Below are positions 53,933 to 63,203 of a stretch of 64,000 bases of DNA, in pieces (position 1 is the first letter of the stretch; each line of letters begins with the position of its first letter). The translations under genes were made by a program, and so were the position numbers. Source of the DNA: Pseudomonas sp. KUIN-1. GTDB lineage: Bacteria; Pseudomonadota; Gammaproteobacteria; Pseudomonadales; Pseudomonadaceae. The stretch spans positions 3,534,001-3,598,000 of the forward strand of contig NZ_AP020337.1 of assembly GCF_009176725.1 (NCBI RefSeq). The letters are read 5' to 3'. The notes under the pieces are model-generated. The model made no database searches. It was not told the DNA's origin and saw only the letters and a program-made list of their open reading frames with translations.

Positions 53933-54862
53933 ATGAATCGAAATGAACTGCGCAAGGCCGACATCAACCTGATGGTGGTATTCGAAACATTGATGCAGGA
54001 GCGTAACGTCACCCGCGCAGCCGAAAAACTTTTTCTCGGCCAACCCACGATAAGCGCCGCCCTGAATCGCCTGCGCAGTCTGCTCAACGACCCGCTGTTC
54101 ATCCGCGTCGGCCATCGTATGGAACCCACCGCACGCGCTCACGAGATTCTCAAGCACCTGACGCCCGCGCTGGACGCCATGTCCACGGCGCTCAGCCTGA
54201 CCACCGACTTCGATCCGTCAGTCAGCAAAATGACCTTTCGCATCGGCCTGACCGATGACGTCGAGTTCGGCCTGCTGCCGGCGATGCTCAAGGCCATCCG
54301 CGAAGAGGCGCCCGGCGTGGTGATCGTGGTCAAGCATGTCGACTACCTGAATATCTCCGAGGTGCTGATGTCCGGCGACATCACCGTCGGCGTCTGCCTG
54401 ACCCGTGAACTGCCGGCCAACGCCAAGCGCAAGACCCTGCGTAACGTACAGCCAAGGCTGGTGCGCGCCGACAAGCCTGCCGGTCCCATGAGCCTGGACG
54501 AATACTGCTCGCGCCCACACGTTGTGGTCTCGCACGTCGCGAGTGTCAGCAGTTTCGCCGATGAGTGGCTGACCGCGCTGGGACGCAAGCGTCAGGTGGT
54601 GTTGTCGGTGCCGCAGTTCGCCACCCTGCCCGCTTTGATGGCCGGCACCGACATGATTTCGGGGCTGTCCGACTACGCGGCAAAGGCCATGAGCGCACTG
54701 GGTCTGCTGTATGACGAGCCACTGCCCTTCCCAACGCCGGGGCTGGACCTGTCGATGACGTGGCTGAGTGTGATGGACAGCGACCCTGCCGAGCGTTGGC
54801 TGCGCAGCAGGATCGAGGCGTTCATGGGCGAGCGCCAGGAAGCGCCCGCCCTGGCCGAATGA
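53933..54862 (+). CDS. LysR-family transcriptional regulator
   Basis: 309 aa. N-terminal winged helix (about 8-67: INLMVVFETLMQERNVTRAA, LGQPTISAALNRLRSLLNDP), of the NodD/PnbR-like subtype that begins with LNLL-type sequence, then a periplasmic-binding-like effector domain. It is divergent from the alpha/beta hydrolase gene with about 250 bases between, a common layout for a LysR protein and its target. The inducer is unknown. The stop lies one base before the end of convergent pstB. Confidence 0.9.
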   Translation: MNRNELRKADINLMVVFETLMQERNVTRAAEKLFLGQPTISAALNRLRSLLNDPLFIRVGHRMEPTARAHEILKHLTPALDAMSTALSLTTDFDPSVSKMTFRIGLTDDVEFGLLPAMLKAIREEAPGVVIVVKHVDYLNISEVLMSGDITVGVCLTRELPANAKRKTLRNVQPRLVRADKPAGPMSLDEYCSRPHVVVSHVASVSSFADEWLTALGRKRQVVLSVPQFATLPALMAGTDMISGLSDYAAKAMSALGLLYDEPLPFPTPGLDLSMTWLSVMDSDPAERWLRSRIEAFMGERQEAPALAE

Positions 54863-55642
54863 TCAGCCGAAACGACCGGTGATGTAATCTTCGGTCTGGG
54901 TCTTGGAGGGCTTGGTGAAGATGGTGTCGGTGTCGCCGTGCTCGATCAGTTCACCCATGAACATGAAGGCAGTGTAGTCGGAGCAACGCGCCGCCTGCTG
55001 CATGTTGTGAGTCACGATGATCACGGTGAACTGCTCTTTTAGTTCGGTGATCAGCTGTTCGATACGTCCTGTGGAAATCGGGTCAAGTGCCGACGTCGGC
55101 TCGTCGAGCAGCAGGACCTGAGGACGCAGCGCGATGGTACGGGCGATGCACAGACGCTGCTGCTGACCACCGGACAGACCGGTCGCACTCTGCTTGAGCT
55201 TGTCCTTGACCTCGTCCCACAAGGCCGCGCCACGCAGGGCCTGCTCGACGCGATCTTCCATTTCCCGACGCGACAGTTTTTCGTGGTGCTTGATGGCGTA
55301 GGAAATGTTGTCGTAGATCGACATCGGGAACGGCACCGGCTTCTGAAACACCATGCCCACATGACTGCGCAGGCGGTTCATCGAATAGCCTGGCGCCAGG
55401 ATGTTTTCGCCATTGAGCAGCACTTCACCGCGCGCTTCCTGCTTCGGGTACATCGCGTAGATGCGGTTGAAGACGCGCAGCAGGGTCGATTTACCGCAAC
55501 CCGACGGGCCGATGATCGCAGTGATGCGCTTCTCGGGGATGGTCATGTCGATGGACTTCAACGACTTCTGGTTGTTGTAGAAAAACTCCAGACCGCGTAC
55601 TTGGATCTTGGTTTTTTCGTTGGCCAGGGAAAGGTTGTTCAT
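54863..55642 (-). CDS. pstB: Phosphate ABC importer ATPase
   Basis: 259 aa. Walker [14 protein letters not shown]-loop region with the PstB-typical [20 protein letters not shown], signature [16 protein letters not shown], Walker [14 protein letters not shown] and switch VTHNMQQA. It drives uptake of phosphate through PstCA. The ATG overlaps the pstA stop by one base. It is the last gene of the operon; no phoU follows. Confidence 0.96.
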   Translation of the reverse strand: MNNLSLANEKTKIQVRGLEFFYNNQKSLKSIDMTIPEKRITAIIGPSGCGKSTLLRVFNRIYAMYPKQEARGEVLLNGENILAPGYSMNRLRSHVGMVFQKPVPFPMSIYDNISYAIKHHEKLSRREMEDRVEQALRGAALWDEVKDKLKQSATGLSGGQQQRLCIARTIALRPQVLLLDEPTSALDPISTGRIEQLITELKEQFTVIIVTHNMQQAARCSDYTAFMFMGELIEHGDTDTIFTKPSKTQTEDYITGRFG

Positions 55643-56526
55643 CAGGACGCCCTATTGCGCAGAAGAATTAAGCGAGACAGCAGACTCAGTATCAGTACGA
55701 ACAACGTCATGACCAGCGCACCGGCCCATGCCAGGGAGTGCCAGTCATCGAACGGGCTCATGGCGTACTGGAAAACCACCACCGGAACACTGGCGATGGG
55801 TTTGAGCAGATCGCTGCTCCAGAACTGATTGCCGAAAGCGGTGAACAGCAGCGGCGCGGTTTCGCCGGTGATGCGTGCCAATGCGAGCAATACGCCGGTT
55901 ACCACACCGGCCTTGGCTGCGCGCAGGACGATTTGCAGGGTCAGCTTCCATTGCGGCACACCCAGCGCCAGCGCAGCTTCACGCATGGTCGAGGGTTGCA
56001 ATTGCATCATTTCGTCAGTGGTACGCACCACCACCGGGATCACCAGCAATGCCAGCGCCAGCGCGCCGGCAATCGCCGAAAAGCCCACCTGATGGCCTGT
56101 CACCGCGTTGAGTGGCAGTACCACGACGGTGTAGACGAACAGGCCGAGCACGATGGAAGGTGCCGAGAGCAGGATGTCGTTGATGAAGCGCACCGTGTTG
56201 CCCAGTTTGGTGTAGCGGGCGAACTCGGCCAGCCAGATGCCGGCCATCAGGCCGATCGGCGTACCGATCAGCAGGCCGATGCCGGACATCAGCACGCTGC
56301 CGTAGAACGCGTTGGCCAGACCACCCTCGGTGCCCGGCGGCGGAGTCATGCCGGTGAACAGTTGCAGGTTGAGCGCGTCGATACCCTTGATGATGGTGGT
56401 CAGCAGAATCCACACCAGCCACAGCAGGCCGAAGGCGGTGGCGCCACAGCTGAGTACCATCGCAATCTTGTTCTTGATACTGCGAACCCGATACAGGTGC
56501 TCGCTGCCGGTCACATCCTTACTCAT
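55642..56526 (-). CDS. pstA: Phosphate ABC importer permease
   Basis: 294 aa, the short form of PstA, with six membrane segments. Landmarks: [20 protein letters not shown], the EAA-type cytoplasmic loop [20 protein letters not shown] and [16 protein letters not shown]. It forms the phosphate channel with PstC. Overlaps pstC by four bases upstream and pstB by one base downstream. Pseudomonads commonly carry another Pst system with a longer PstA, so this may be the second of two. Confidence 0.94.
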   Translation of the reverse strand: MSKDVTGSEHLYRVRSIKNKIAMVLSCGATAFGLLWLVWILLTTIIKGIDALNLQLFTGMTPPPGTEGGLANAFYGSVLMSGIGLLIGTPIGLMAGIWLAEFARYTKLGNTVRFINDILLSAPSIVLGLFVYTVVVLPLNAVTGHQVGFSAIAGALALALLVIPVVVRTTDEMMQLQPSTMREAALALGVPQWKLTLQIVLRAAKAGVVTGVLLALARITGETAPLLFTAFGNQFWSSDLLKPIASVPVVVFQYAMSPFDDWHSLAWAGALVMTLFVLILSLLSRLILLRNRAS

Positions 56527-57518
56527 AACCCCTCCTTACGCGAAAGGCGCGACAGCATCAGGCGTGCAAGGGCCAGCACGATGAAGGTGACGACAAACAA
56601 CAGGAAGCCAAGGGCAATCAGTGCCGAACGGTGCAAGTCGGTATAGGCCTCGTTGAACTCGTTGGCAATCACCGAAGCGATCGAACTGCTCGGCATCATC
56701 AGCGAAGCCGAGAACTGATGCGCGTTGCCCAGTACGAAGGTTACCGCCATGGTTTCGCCGAGCGCGCGTCCCAACCCCAGGAACACACCACCGACCACGG
56801 CCGAACGGGTGTAAGGCAGCACGATGTCCCAGACCACTTCCCAGGTCGTACCGCCCAGTGCATAGGCCGACTCCTTGAGGGCCACGGGCACGGTACGGAA
56901 GACTTCCTGCATCACCGAGGTAATGAACGGGGTGATCATGATCGCCAGCACGATGCCGGCGGTCAGCATGCCGATACCCAGCGGCGGCCCTTGGAACATC
57001 GGACCGATCAGCGGCAGTGCGCCAAGGTTTTCGGTGATCCACGGCGACAGGTGTTCAGCCATGAACGGGCCGAAGACAAACAGCCCCCACATGCCGTAGA
57101 TGATCGAAGGGATACCGGCCAACAGCTCGATGGCCGAGGCGATCGGCATGCGCAACCACGGTGGTGCCACTTCGGTGAGAAAGATTGCAATGCCGAAACT
57201 CACCGGTACGGCGATCAGCAAAGCCAGAAAAGAGGTGACCAGGGTGCCGTAAATCGGAACCAGCGCGCCGAACTTGCCGGCGTTCACGTCCCACTCGGTG
57301 CTGGTCAGAAAGCCAAACCCGAAAGTCTGGAATGCCAGACTGCCGCCCCACAGGGTCGACAAGGCAATACAACCCAGCAAAGCAAGCACCAGCATCGCTG
57401 CAGCCTGCAATGAACGCTTGAACCACAGGTCATGACGATGATCCCGTTTGGCGCGCTTCTCGCCCTCGGACTCACCAGCGGAGACGTTAGCGGACAGGTA
57501 TTGGGTGTTTTCAGTCAT
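56523..57518 (-). CDS. pstC: Phosphate ABC importer permease
   Basis: 331 aa with a charged N-terminal extension (about 1-35) and six membrane segments. PstC landmarks: FGALVPIYGTLVTSFLALLI, LAGIPSIIYGMWGLFVFGPF, the EAA loop LKESAYALGGTTWEVVWDIV and GRALGETMAVTFVLGN. It pairs with PstA. Separated from pstS by an 81-base gap that contains a strong hairpin, which probably sets different levels of PstS and the membrane parts. Confidence 0.95.
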   Translation of the reverse strand: MTENTQYLSANVSAGESEGEKRAKRDHRHDLWFKRSLQAAAMLVLALLGCIALSTLWGGSLAFQTFGFGFLTSTEWDVNAGKFGALVPIYGTLVTSFLALLIAVPVSFGIAIFLTEVAPPWLRMPIASAIELLAGIPSIIYGMWGLFVFGPFMAEHLSPWITENLGALPLIGPMFQGPPLGIGMLTAGIVLAIMITPFITSVMQEVFRTVPVALKESAYALGGTTWEVVWDIVLPYTRSAVVGGVFLGLGRALGETMAVTFVLGNAHQFSASLMMPSSSIASVIANEFNEAYTDLHRSALIALGFLLFVVTFIVLALARLMLSRLSRKEGL

Positions 57519-57542
57519 GTTGAGGCCACTCGCAAGGAAAAG

Positions 57543-57581
57543 CCCCTGTCACCGAGCCGCTATCGCGGCTGATGACAGGGG
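57543..57581 (-). terminator. Intercistronic hairpin between pstS and pstC
   Basis: Arms CCCCTGTCA..AGCCGC and GCGGCT..TGACAGGGG close around TATC with a small internal loop. There is no T-run. Such a structure after the binding-protein gene usually protects the pstS part of the message or gives partial termination. Confidence 0.65.
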
Positions 57582-57599
57582 TGGTACGGGTTGAATCAC

Positions 57600-58619
57600 T
57601 TACTTGGTGAATTCCGTTTTCCAGTAGCTTTCCACGCGATCAACCAGCGATTTAGGCAATGCTACGTATTCCAGTTTCTCGGCCTGCTTCTGGCCGTTTT
57701 CCAGGGACCACTTGAAGAAGTCGAAAGCCGCGGTGCTTTTCTCTTCGTTCTTGGCTTTCTTGTACATGATGATCCAGGTGGTCGCGGTGATCGGCCATGC
57801 AGCCTCACCCGGCGCGTTGGTCATGATCAGGTTGAAGTCTTTGGCGCTCGCCCAGTCGGCGGTGTCAGCAGCTGCTGCGAAAGCCTTGGCGTCTGGTTTG
57901 ATAAATTTGCCAGCCGCGTTTTTCAGCTGAGTGTAGGACAGCTTGTTGGTGGTCGCGTAGGAGTATTCGACATAGCCGATCGAACCCTTGATCTGCTTCA
58001 CGTAGGCCGAAACACCTTCGTTACCCTTGCCGCCCACGCCTGCTGGCCACTGTACGGTCGAACCGAACTTCAGCTTCTCGTTCCACTCGGGGCTGACTTT
58101 GCTCAGGTAGTTGGTGAAGTTGTACGTGGTGCCCGAACCGTCCGAACGGTGAACGACGGTGATGGCGGTATCAGGCAGTTTGACGCCCGAGTTCAGCGCA
58201 GTGATTGCCGGGTCGTTCCACTTCTTGATCTCGCCCATGAAGATCTTGGCGATGGTTGGACCGTCCAGCTTCAGCTCGCCGCTTTCGACGCCTTCGACGT
58301 TGACGATCGGCACGATACCGCCGATCACGCTCGGAAACTGACCCAGACCGCCGGCCTGCAGGTCTTCTGCGGACATCGGAGCATCGGATGCACCGAAGTC
58401 AACGGTCGCAGCCTTGATCTGGGCAATACCACCACCCGAACCGATGGACTGATAGTTGATACGGTTATCCTTGCTCTTGCTGTAGTCCTGGGACCACGCC
58501 GAAATAACCGGGTAGACGAAACTCGAACCAGCGCCTGTTACATCAGTCGCGTGAGCCACACCGCTAAGGCACAGCGATGCGATCAGAAGCGACAAGCGTT
58601 TTTTAGTCAGCAGAATCAC
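57600..58619 (-). CDS. pstS: Phosphate-binding periplasmic protein
   Basis: 339 aa from a GTG at 58619 with GAGG seven bases upstream. Signal peptide LSLLIASLCLSGVAHA. Phosphate-binding landmarks of PstS: DVTGAGSSFVYPVISAW, FGASDAPMSAEDL, VVHRSDGSGTTYNFTNYLSK and GVSAYVKQIKGSIGYVEYSY. It captures inorganic phosphate in the periplasm for PstCAB. First gene of the operon and probably induced by phosphate limitation. Confidence 0.95.
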   Translation of the reverse strand: MILLTKKRLSLLIASLCLSGVAHATDVTGAGSSFVYPVISAWSQDYSKSKDNRINYQSIGSGGGIAQIKAATVDFGASDAPMSAEDLQAGGLGQFPSVIGGIVPIVNVEGVESGELKLDGPTIAKIFMGEIKKWNDPAITALNSGVKLPDTAITVVHRSDGSGTTYNFTNYLSKVSPEWNEKLKFGSTVQWPAGVGGKGNEGVSAYVKQIKGSIGYVEYSYATTNKLSYTQLKNAAGKFIKPDAKAFAAAADTADWASAKDFNLIMTNAPGEAAWPITATTWIIMYKKAKNEEKSTAAFDFFKWSLENGQKQAEKLEYVALPKSLVDRVESYWKTEFTK

Positions 58620-58675
58620 GGTAATACCTCAGTCCAGGAGATTGTGTGGTGGTCCACTTAAGGAGGCCCGAGGCG

Positions 58676-58710
58676 GATTTAAAACCTCAAATGTTGCTGT
58701 TTAATGACAA
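58676..58710 (-). promoter_or_regulatory. Possible Pho-box promoter of pstS
   Basis: On the minus strand TTGTCAT-N4-CAGCAAC (58710-58693) resembles a Pho box with a good first half and a poor second half. TTAAAT about nine bases further could be the -10. It lies about 60 bases before pstS. A degenerate match, so only tentative. Confidence 0.4.
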
Positions 58711-58979
58711 TCCAACGAATCGTGTCCGGAGGGGAACTTTTTTGTAAGTGATTTCCTACGTCACTGGCGATGAAAACCCCTTTAAAAGCCAATGTTTACG
58801 GGCTATTCACGCTACATCAAGCCAAATAGCGTTCTGCCACCACTCATCAGATAGCGAAATGCCAGCTGCGTTATAAAAATGTAAGAAAGTGTGATTTTAA
58901 GAATCGTTGTAAATGACCGAGCGGTCACGTTATAGCTAAATCAACTTAAAACTCCGCTGTTGACGGTGTTCATGGGTGC
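58711..58979. other. Intergenic region between pstS and the small secreted-protein genes
   Basis: AT-rich stretch with no supported gene. A TTGACG word (58957-58962) could be part of a promoter for the downstream small genes, but no matching -10 is evident. Confidence 0.4.
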
Positions 58980-59141
58980 ATGAATGACCGAAAAAAGCGC
59001 GCGATCACTCTCAAGGTGGATAGCAACGGCGTAAGGCTTGATGCATGGAAGATATCTACCGTTCGTCGGGTTCGACGGCACCTATGGCCACTGGCCAATG
59101 ACCAACGTGAGTACTTTAAAACAACGGAGTTAGCATCATGA
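58980..59141 (+). CDS. Possible 53-aa basic small protein coupled to the next gene
   Basis: ATG at 58980 opens 53 codons (MNDRKKRAITLKVDSNGVRL ... EYFKTTELAS) that end in TGA at 59141, overlapping the ATG of the next gene by four bases (ATGA). The protein is basic and not repetitive. There is only a weak ribosome site. The ATGA overlap is typical of coupled genes, but it could be chance. Not recognised. Confidence 0.35.
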   Translation: MNDRKKRAITLKVDSNGVRLDAWKISTVRRVRRHLWPLANDQREYFKTTELAS

Positions 59142-59422
59142 TCAAGACCAAACTGACTGCCCTGACCCTTGCTGGCCTGATGGCTGTAGCTTCAGGCGCC
59201 GCCTTCGCCGAGTCGACCACTACCCCTGAAACCCCGATCAACAAGAATGCGACCAAACTGCCGGGCACCAATACCCAGCCGATGGACCGCACCTCGTCCG
59301 AGACCCCAGGTGTGCAGACTGAAAGCAAGGAAGCGGCAGCCGAGCGTTCGATGAAGCACGACAAGACGACACACGGCACGCACGACAAGAGCACCCCCAC
59401 TGAAAAGACCAAGACTCAGTAA
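59138..59422 (+). CDS. Small secreted low-complexity protein 1
   Basis: 94 aa with a clear signal peptide (LTALTLAGLMAVASGAAFAE). The mature part of about 70 residues is rich in Thr, Lys, Pro and Glu with no cysteine or hydrophobic core, so it is likely disordered in the periplasm or outside. The ribosome site and start (CGGAG, then GCATCATGATC) are nearly the same as those of the next gene, and both proteins share the design signal peptide-S-T-T/G-P-T/P-G-T, so they are tandem paralogues. Function unknown. Confidence 0.75.
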   Translation: MIKTKLTALTLAGLMAVASGAAFAESTTTPETPINKNATKLPGTNTQPMDRTSSETPGVQTESKEAAAERSMKHDKTTHGTHDKSTPTEKTKTQ

Positions 59423-59515
59423 TCAGGCGTCTTACGCGGGCAGGACCATGCCCTGCCCGCGGGTCCACCCTTCTAGCGGCACCGTTTCAGTCCCTGTACT
59501 TACGGAGGTTGCATC

Positions 59516-59818
59516 ATGATCAGGAATAGATTGGGGGCCATAAGCCTCGCAGCATTTTTGGCCCTCTCGGGCACCAGCGCATTTGCAGGGTCGACCGGCC
59601 CGACCAACCCGGCAGGCGACAGCCCTAAGGTCCCAGGCACCGGTACGGAAAAGAACGTCGATGGAACCAGCCCCGGCGCACCAGGCACAAGCCCCGGCAC
59701 CAAAGGCATGGATCCCTTGCCCGGAAAGAACGGCAGTGCAGATGACAAGCCTCATGACTCGAAACACCCGCATGATGCAGATCACCAGGACAGTCAGGAC
59801 GGGCACAAGGCCCCTTGA
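59516..59818 (+). CDS. Small secreted low-complexity protein 2
   Basis: 100 aa: signal peptide (LGAISLAAFLALSGTSAFAG) then a mature region rich in Gly, Pro, Asp and Lys (SPGAPGTSPGTKGMDPLPG) and a His/Asp-rich tail (HDSKHPHDADHQDSQDGHK) that could bind metal ions. Strong ribosome site CGGAGG. Paralogue of the gene at 59138-59422. Its 3' end overlaps the convergent FAN1 gene by 25 bases. Function unknown; the His/Asp tail is the only functional hint. Confidence 0.78.
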   Translation: MIRNRLGAISLAAFLALSGTSAFAGSTGPTNPAGDSPKVPGTGTEKNVDGTSPGAPGTSPGTKGMDPLPGKNGSADDKPHDSKHPHDADHQDSQDGHKAP

Positions 59819-61497
59819 TGGTCTGACAGGTCGCTACTGACACAAGCACTGTCGTCAGTTGCCCATTGCACGTAACACACCTCCACCGGCATGCCATGCT
59901 CGGCACAGAAGTCCAGCCAGCGCAGTTGGTTGTCCTGGAGGCGATCACCCGGCCCCTTGACCTCGATCATTCGATAACGACGCTGTTGCGGAAAGAACTG
60001 GATCAGGTCGGGCATCCCTGTCCGGTTGGCTTTTATGTCCTGCAACAGGCGACGAAACCAGCGAAGCAAGTGCGCTGCCGGCAGGCAATAGAGCGCCTGC
60101 TCCAGAAGCTCCGGCGTCAGCGCTCCCCAGAATACGAAGGGTGATTGCAGGCCGTATTTGCTTTCAAAATGCTCACGAATGGTCGCCAGGTATTCATCCG
60201 ACTCCAGTTGCACCAGACAGGCATCGAATAACGCAGCCCTGCGCTGATAGAAGTCAGGGCTGTACAGGTCACTCGGCGCACTGTGAAACGGATGAAAGAA
60301 TGCACCCGGCAACGGCGCAAAAATGGCTCGCCAGCACAGCAGCCCGAACAGTGAATTGATCAGCGCATTCTCGACGTAATGCACTTCCCCGCCCTGCTCG
60401 GCTTCGAGGTGCAGGCGTATCAGACGCTCGACACTCATCCCCGACACCGGCGTGACCTGCACGTCCAGCCGTGCAATGGCCCGCACCGTGCGCTTGCGCG
60501 CCGCCGCCAGGCCGAGCTTGCGTTGCAGGCGTGGCAAGACGCGTGACAGGTGCTGGACCTCCGCATCACTTTCCGGTGCAAGACGGGCCTGCTCCGCCAG
60601 CGTCAGCGCCGCTGCATACTCGGCATTGCGCTCCAGCACGCGGATTTGCCTTGAACGCGCGCCGGGGTAGCTCGACTGACGATACACCGCCATCGCCAGA
60701 GGCCAGTCCTGGATGCGCTCGGCCTGTTGCCCGATACGGAACAGCAGTTTGCCACGACGCATCAGCAACCACGGATTGCCGCACTCGATGGCAATGACAC
60801 GCTCGGCCAGCGCATGCAGCTCCAGGCAGGTTTCCAGTGCTTCCCGGCAGGCATGCAATTGCAGGCACACATCAATGTCGGCACGCTGGTTGATGCCGCG
60901 CGACTCCAGCGAGAACTCGACCTTTTCGTAGCGGTAGATACCCAGGTCAGCCAGCACGAATTCAGACCATTCCTGGTACAGATTGCCGAAGTACAGCAAG
61001 CGCAGGCGATCACACAGCGGCATGATCTTCAGGCCGAACACAGCGTCGGACAACGTCGGGTACCATTGTTCAAGGGACTGCGGCGACGGGTACATCGGCT
61101 GCAGGCGCTCGAACCATTCCTGCTTGCGCTCAGGGCCCTTGACCGCGTGGTCTTTGAAGCAGTGGCTCAACTCATCCCGACGCAGCAGCTGGAACAGCTC
61201 GCTCAAGCCCAGTGGCGGAGCGCTGTCGACCCACTCCCGCGCCAGTAGCGGCAGCACGGCGTCATGAGGATCGCCAATCTCGACATAACCGAGTTTGCTG
61301 GCCCGAAACAACACACCCTTGCGCATCACCATGCGCACCAGCAAACCCTGGGCGGGCACCGGCAATTCGGCAAACTCGCTGATGAAGCGGCGCTCGGTTG
61401 CATCGAGCAGGTCATCGTAGCGCCGGGCAATCCAGCCAAGGACCTGACGGAAGTTTTCCAGGTAATAAAACGGATTGTCGAGGGGCGAAGTATTCAA
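59794..61497 (-). CDS. Bacterial FAN1-type structure-specific nuclease (VRR-NUC domain)
   Basis: 567 aa. The C-terminal VRR-NUC domain (about 450-550) has the PD-(D/E)XK-type active site: TGMPDLIQFFPQQRRYRMIE with the following VKGPGD lysine, and QDNQLRWLDF. The N-terminal part (about 1-110: LRRDELSHCFKDHAVKGPER) and the middle, with TPR-like helices (ALTLAEQARLAPESDAEV), match bacterial FAN1 proteins. It should cut 5' flaps and unhook DNA interstrand crosslinks. Monocistronic. All visible catalytic residues are present. Confidence 0.85.
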   Translation of the reverse strand: MNTSPLDNPFYYLENFRQVLGWIARRYDDLLDATERRFISEFAELPVPAQGLLVRMVMRKGVLFRASKLGYVEIGDPHDAVLPLLAREWVDSAPPLGLSELFQLLRRDELSHCFKDHAVKGPERKQEWFERLQPMYPSPQSLEQWYPTLSDAVFGLKIMPLCDRLRLLYFGNLYQEWSEFVLADLGIYRYEKVEFSLESRGINQRADIDVCLQLHACREALETCLELHALAERVIAIECGNPWLLMRRGKLLFRIGQQAERIQDWPLAMAVYRQSSYPGARSRQIRVLERNAEYAAALTLAEQARLAPESDAEVQHLSRVLPRLQRKLGLAAARKRTVRAIARLDVQVTPVSGMSVERLIRLHLEAEQGGEVHYVENALINSLFGLLCWRAIFAPLPGAFFHPFHSAPSDLYSPDFYQRRAALFDACLVQLESDEYLATIREHFESKYGLQSPFVFWGALTPELLEQALYCLPAAHLLRWFRRLLQDIKANRTGMPDLIQFFPQQRRYRMIEVKGPGDRLQDNQLRWLDFCAEHGMPVEVCYVQWATDDSACVSSDLSDHQGALCPS

Positions 61498-61665
61498 GGC
61501 CAGCGTTCACATACAAATGAGCAGACTGAACAAGGATACTGGTTATCCGTACAGATTCCAGCGCAAACGCCTGCTGAACGTGTTTCGGCCGATCAATGGC
61601 ATGTATCGCGGGCTGACGGCCGGCTTTAGAATCGGCGGGATAATATCTGCAGCCGAGAGACGAAT

Positions 61666-62184
61666 ATGCACGCGCCACTGGTTTATCTCGCAGGCTTCGA
61701 CGTGTTCAGGACCGACGCCGTGGAACATGGACGCTATCTCAAGGCATTGTGCGCGGCACACGGGCTTGAGGGGTTGTATCCGTTTGACAATGAGGTCACG
61801 CAGGGACGGACCGCGCACGAAACCGCGCAGCAGATTTACTCGATGAATGTCGCAATGATCCACCGCTGCTCAGCGATGCTGGTCAACCTGAACGTGTTCC
61901 GCGGCCTGGAACCGGATTCGGGCACGGCCTTCGAAGTCGGTATGGCGGTCGCACTGAACAAGCCGGTGTGGGCTTACTTTGAACCGGTAGCGTCGCTGCG
62001 CGAACTGGTTCCCCACGACGACAGAGGTCTAGACGCCAATGGTTTTATGGTTGAGGACTTCGACTTGCCGCGCAACTTGATGCTGGCCTGCAGTTGGGCG
62101 GGTACCAGCTCGACCGTGGAACTGGGCGCAGAGGCGCTGGCAAGGTACCTGAGTGGCTTTCAGGCTCTGCCGGGGAGCGGCTGA
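61666..62184 (+). CDS. Nucleoside 2-deoxyribosyltransferase-like protein
   Basis: 172 aa. The N-terminal strand LVYLAGFDVFR and the DSGTAFEVGMAVALNKPVWA segment with its catalytic glutamate match nucleoside 2-deoxyribosyltransferases. The IYSMNVAMIHRCSAMLVNLN stretch precedes it as in that family. Such enzymes move deoxyribose between bases; some relatives are nucleotide N-glycosidases. Divergent from the FAN1 gene and convergent with the LysR gene downstream. Confidence 0.82.
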   Translation: MHAPLVYLAGFDVFRTDAVEHGRYLKALCAAHGLEGLYPFDNEVTQGRTAHETAQQIYSMNVAMIHRCSAMLVNLNVFRGLEPDSGTAFEVGMAVALNKPVWAYFEPVASLRELVPHDDRGLDANGFMVEDFDLPRNLMLACSWAGTSSTVELGAEALARYLSGFQALPGSG

Positions 62185-62194
62185 ACTCAGGCTG

Positions 62195-63097
62195 TCACCC
62201 CCAACCCAGAAAGTCCCCGCCGTTGTCGCGCAGCATCTGCAACATGCCTTCTGCCGCAGGAGACAGATAACCGCCCTTGCGCAACGTCACACCGATGGTG
62301 CGTTTGAGGGTGGTCTGCTCGAGCGGCACCTCACGCAGGTGCTGCATGGTCTTGCCGAACTCCAGCGACTCGCGGGCAATGAAGCTCAACAGGTTGCTGC
62401 GGGCAATCAGCCCCGGCAGCAGCGAGATCGAATTCGCTTCGATCTGCACCGTCGGCAGCGGCAGGCCGTGAGCGGCGAAGGTCGCGTCGAGCCATTTGCG
62501 CGATGAAACACTCACCGGCGGCAGTACCCAGCGATACGCGCACAGGTCACTCATCTTCAACGACGGCTTGAAAATCGGATGATTCTTGCTGGCGACCACC
62601 ACAGCTTCGTCCTGCAGTATGGCGAAGCTGGTGACGTCTTCGCTGTCGGGCGCCAGCGCGCAAATGATCATGTCCAGCTGACCGGAGCGCAACGATTCGC
62701 GCAGCAGGTCATCCTGACCTATCACCAGCTTCAAGGTGACGTCCGGGGTACGCTGCAACAAGGCCGAAGTCAGTTTCGGCATCAGATACTCCGCCATGGT
62801 CGCGGCGCAGCCGACACGAATGTTACCCACCATGCCACTGGCGAAATCCCGGATCTCGCGCTGGGTCTGGGCGATGCTTTGCTGCAACTCCTTGCCACGG
62901 GCCTGCAGCAGCTCGCCCACAGGCGTCAGCTTGATGCGTCGACCGTCACGCTGAAACAGTCGCGTGCCGAATGATTCCTCAAGGCGCTGAATGCTTTTGG
63001 TCAGCGCTGGCTGGCTGCGATTGAGCTTCTCCGCAGCGCGTCCGAGATGCCCCAGTTCGGCAATAGTTTCGAAATAGGTGAGATCACGCAGGTCCAT
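62195..63097 (-). CDS. LysR-family transcriptional regulator
   Basis: 300 aa from ATG at 63097 (MDLRDLTYFETIAELGHLGR); a TTG three codons upstream is also possible. Winged helix at about 1-60 with RSQPALTKSIQRLEESFGTR, then the effector domain with IRVGCAATMAEYLMPKLTSA and SLLPGLIARSNLLSFIARES. Divergent from the AbrB-family membrane protein gene with about 105 bases between, so that gene is its likely target. The gap contains ATCAATTCATGAT (63114-63126), a possible operator. Confidence 0.9.
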   Translation of the reverse strand: MDLRDLTYFETIAELGHLGRAAEKLNRSQPALTKSIQRLEESFGTRLFQRDGRRIKLTPVGELLQARGKELQQSIAQTQREIRDFASGMVGNIRVGCAATMAEYLMPKLTSALLQRTPDVTLKLVIGQDDLLRESLRSGQLDMIICALAPDSEDVTSFAILQDEAVVVASKNHPIFKPSLKMSDLCAYRWVLPPVSVSSRKWLDATFAAHGLPLPTVQIEANSISLLPGLIARSNLLSFIARESLEFGKTMQHLREVPLEQTTLKRTIGVTLRKGGYLSPAAEGMLQMLRDNGGDFLGWG

Positions 63098-63203
63098 ATC
63101 TATCAACCAAAGTTATCAATTCATGATTATTAGAAAATAGACTTGATGAGTTGCGAAGTCGATACTGTGCGTATGTGATTTACCCCAATCAAGGAGAACG
63201 TCC

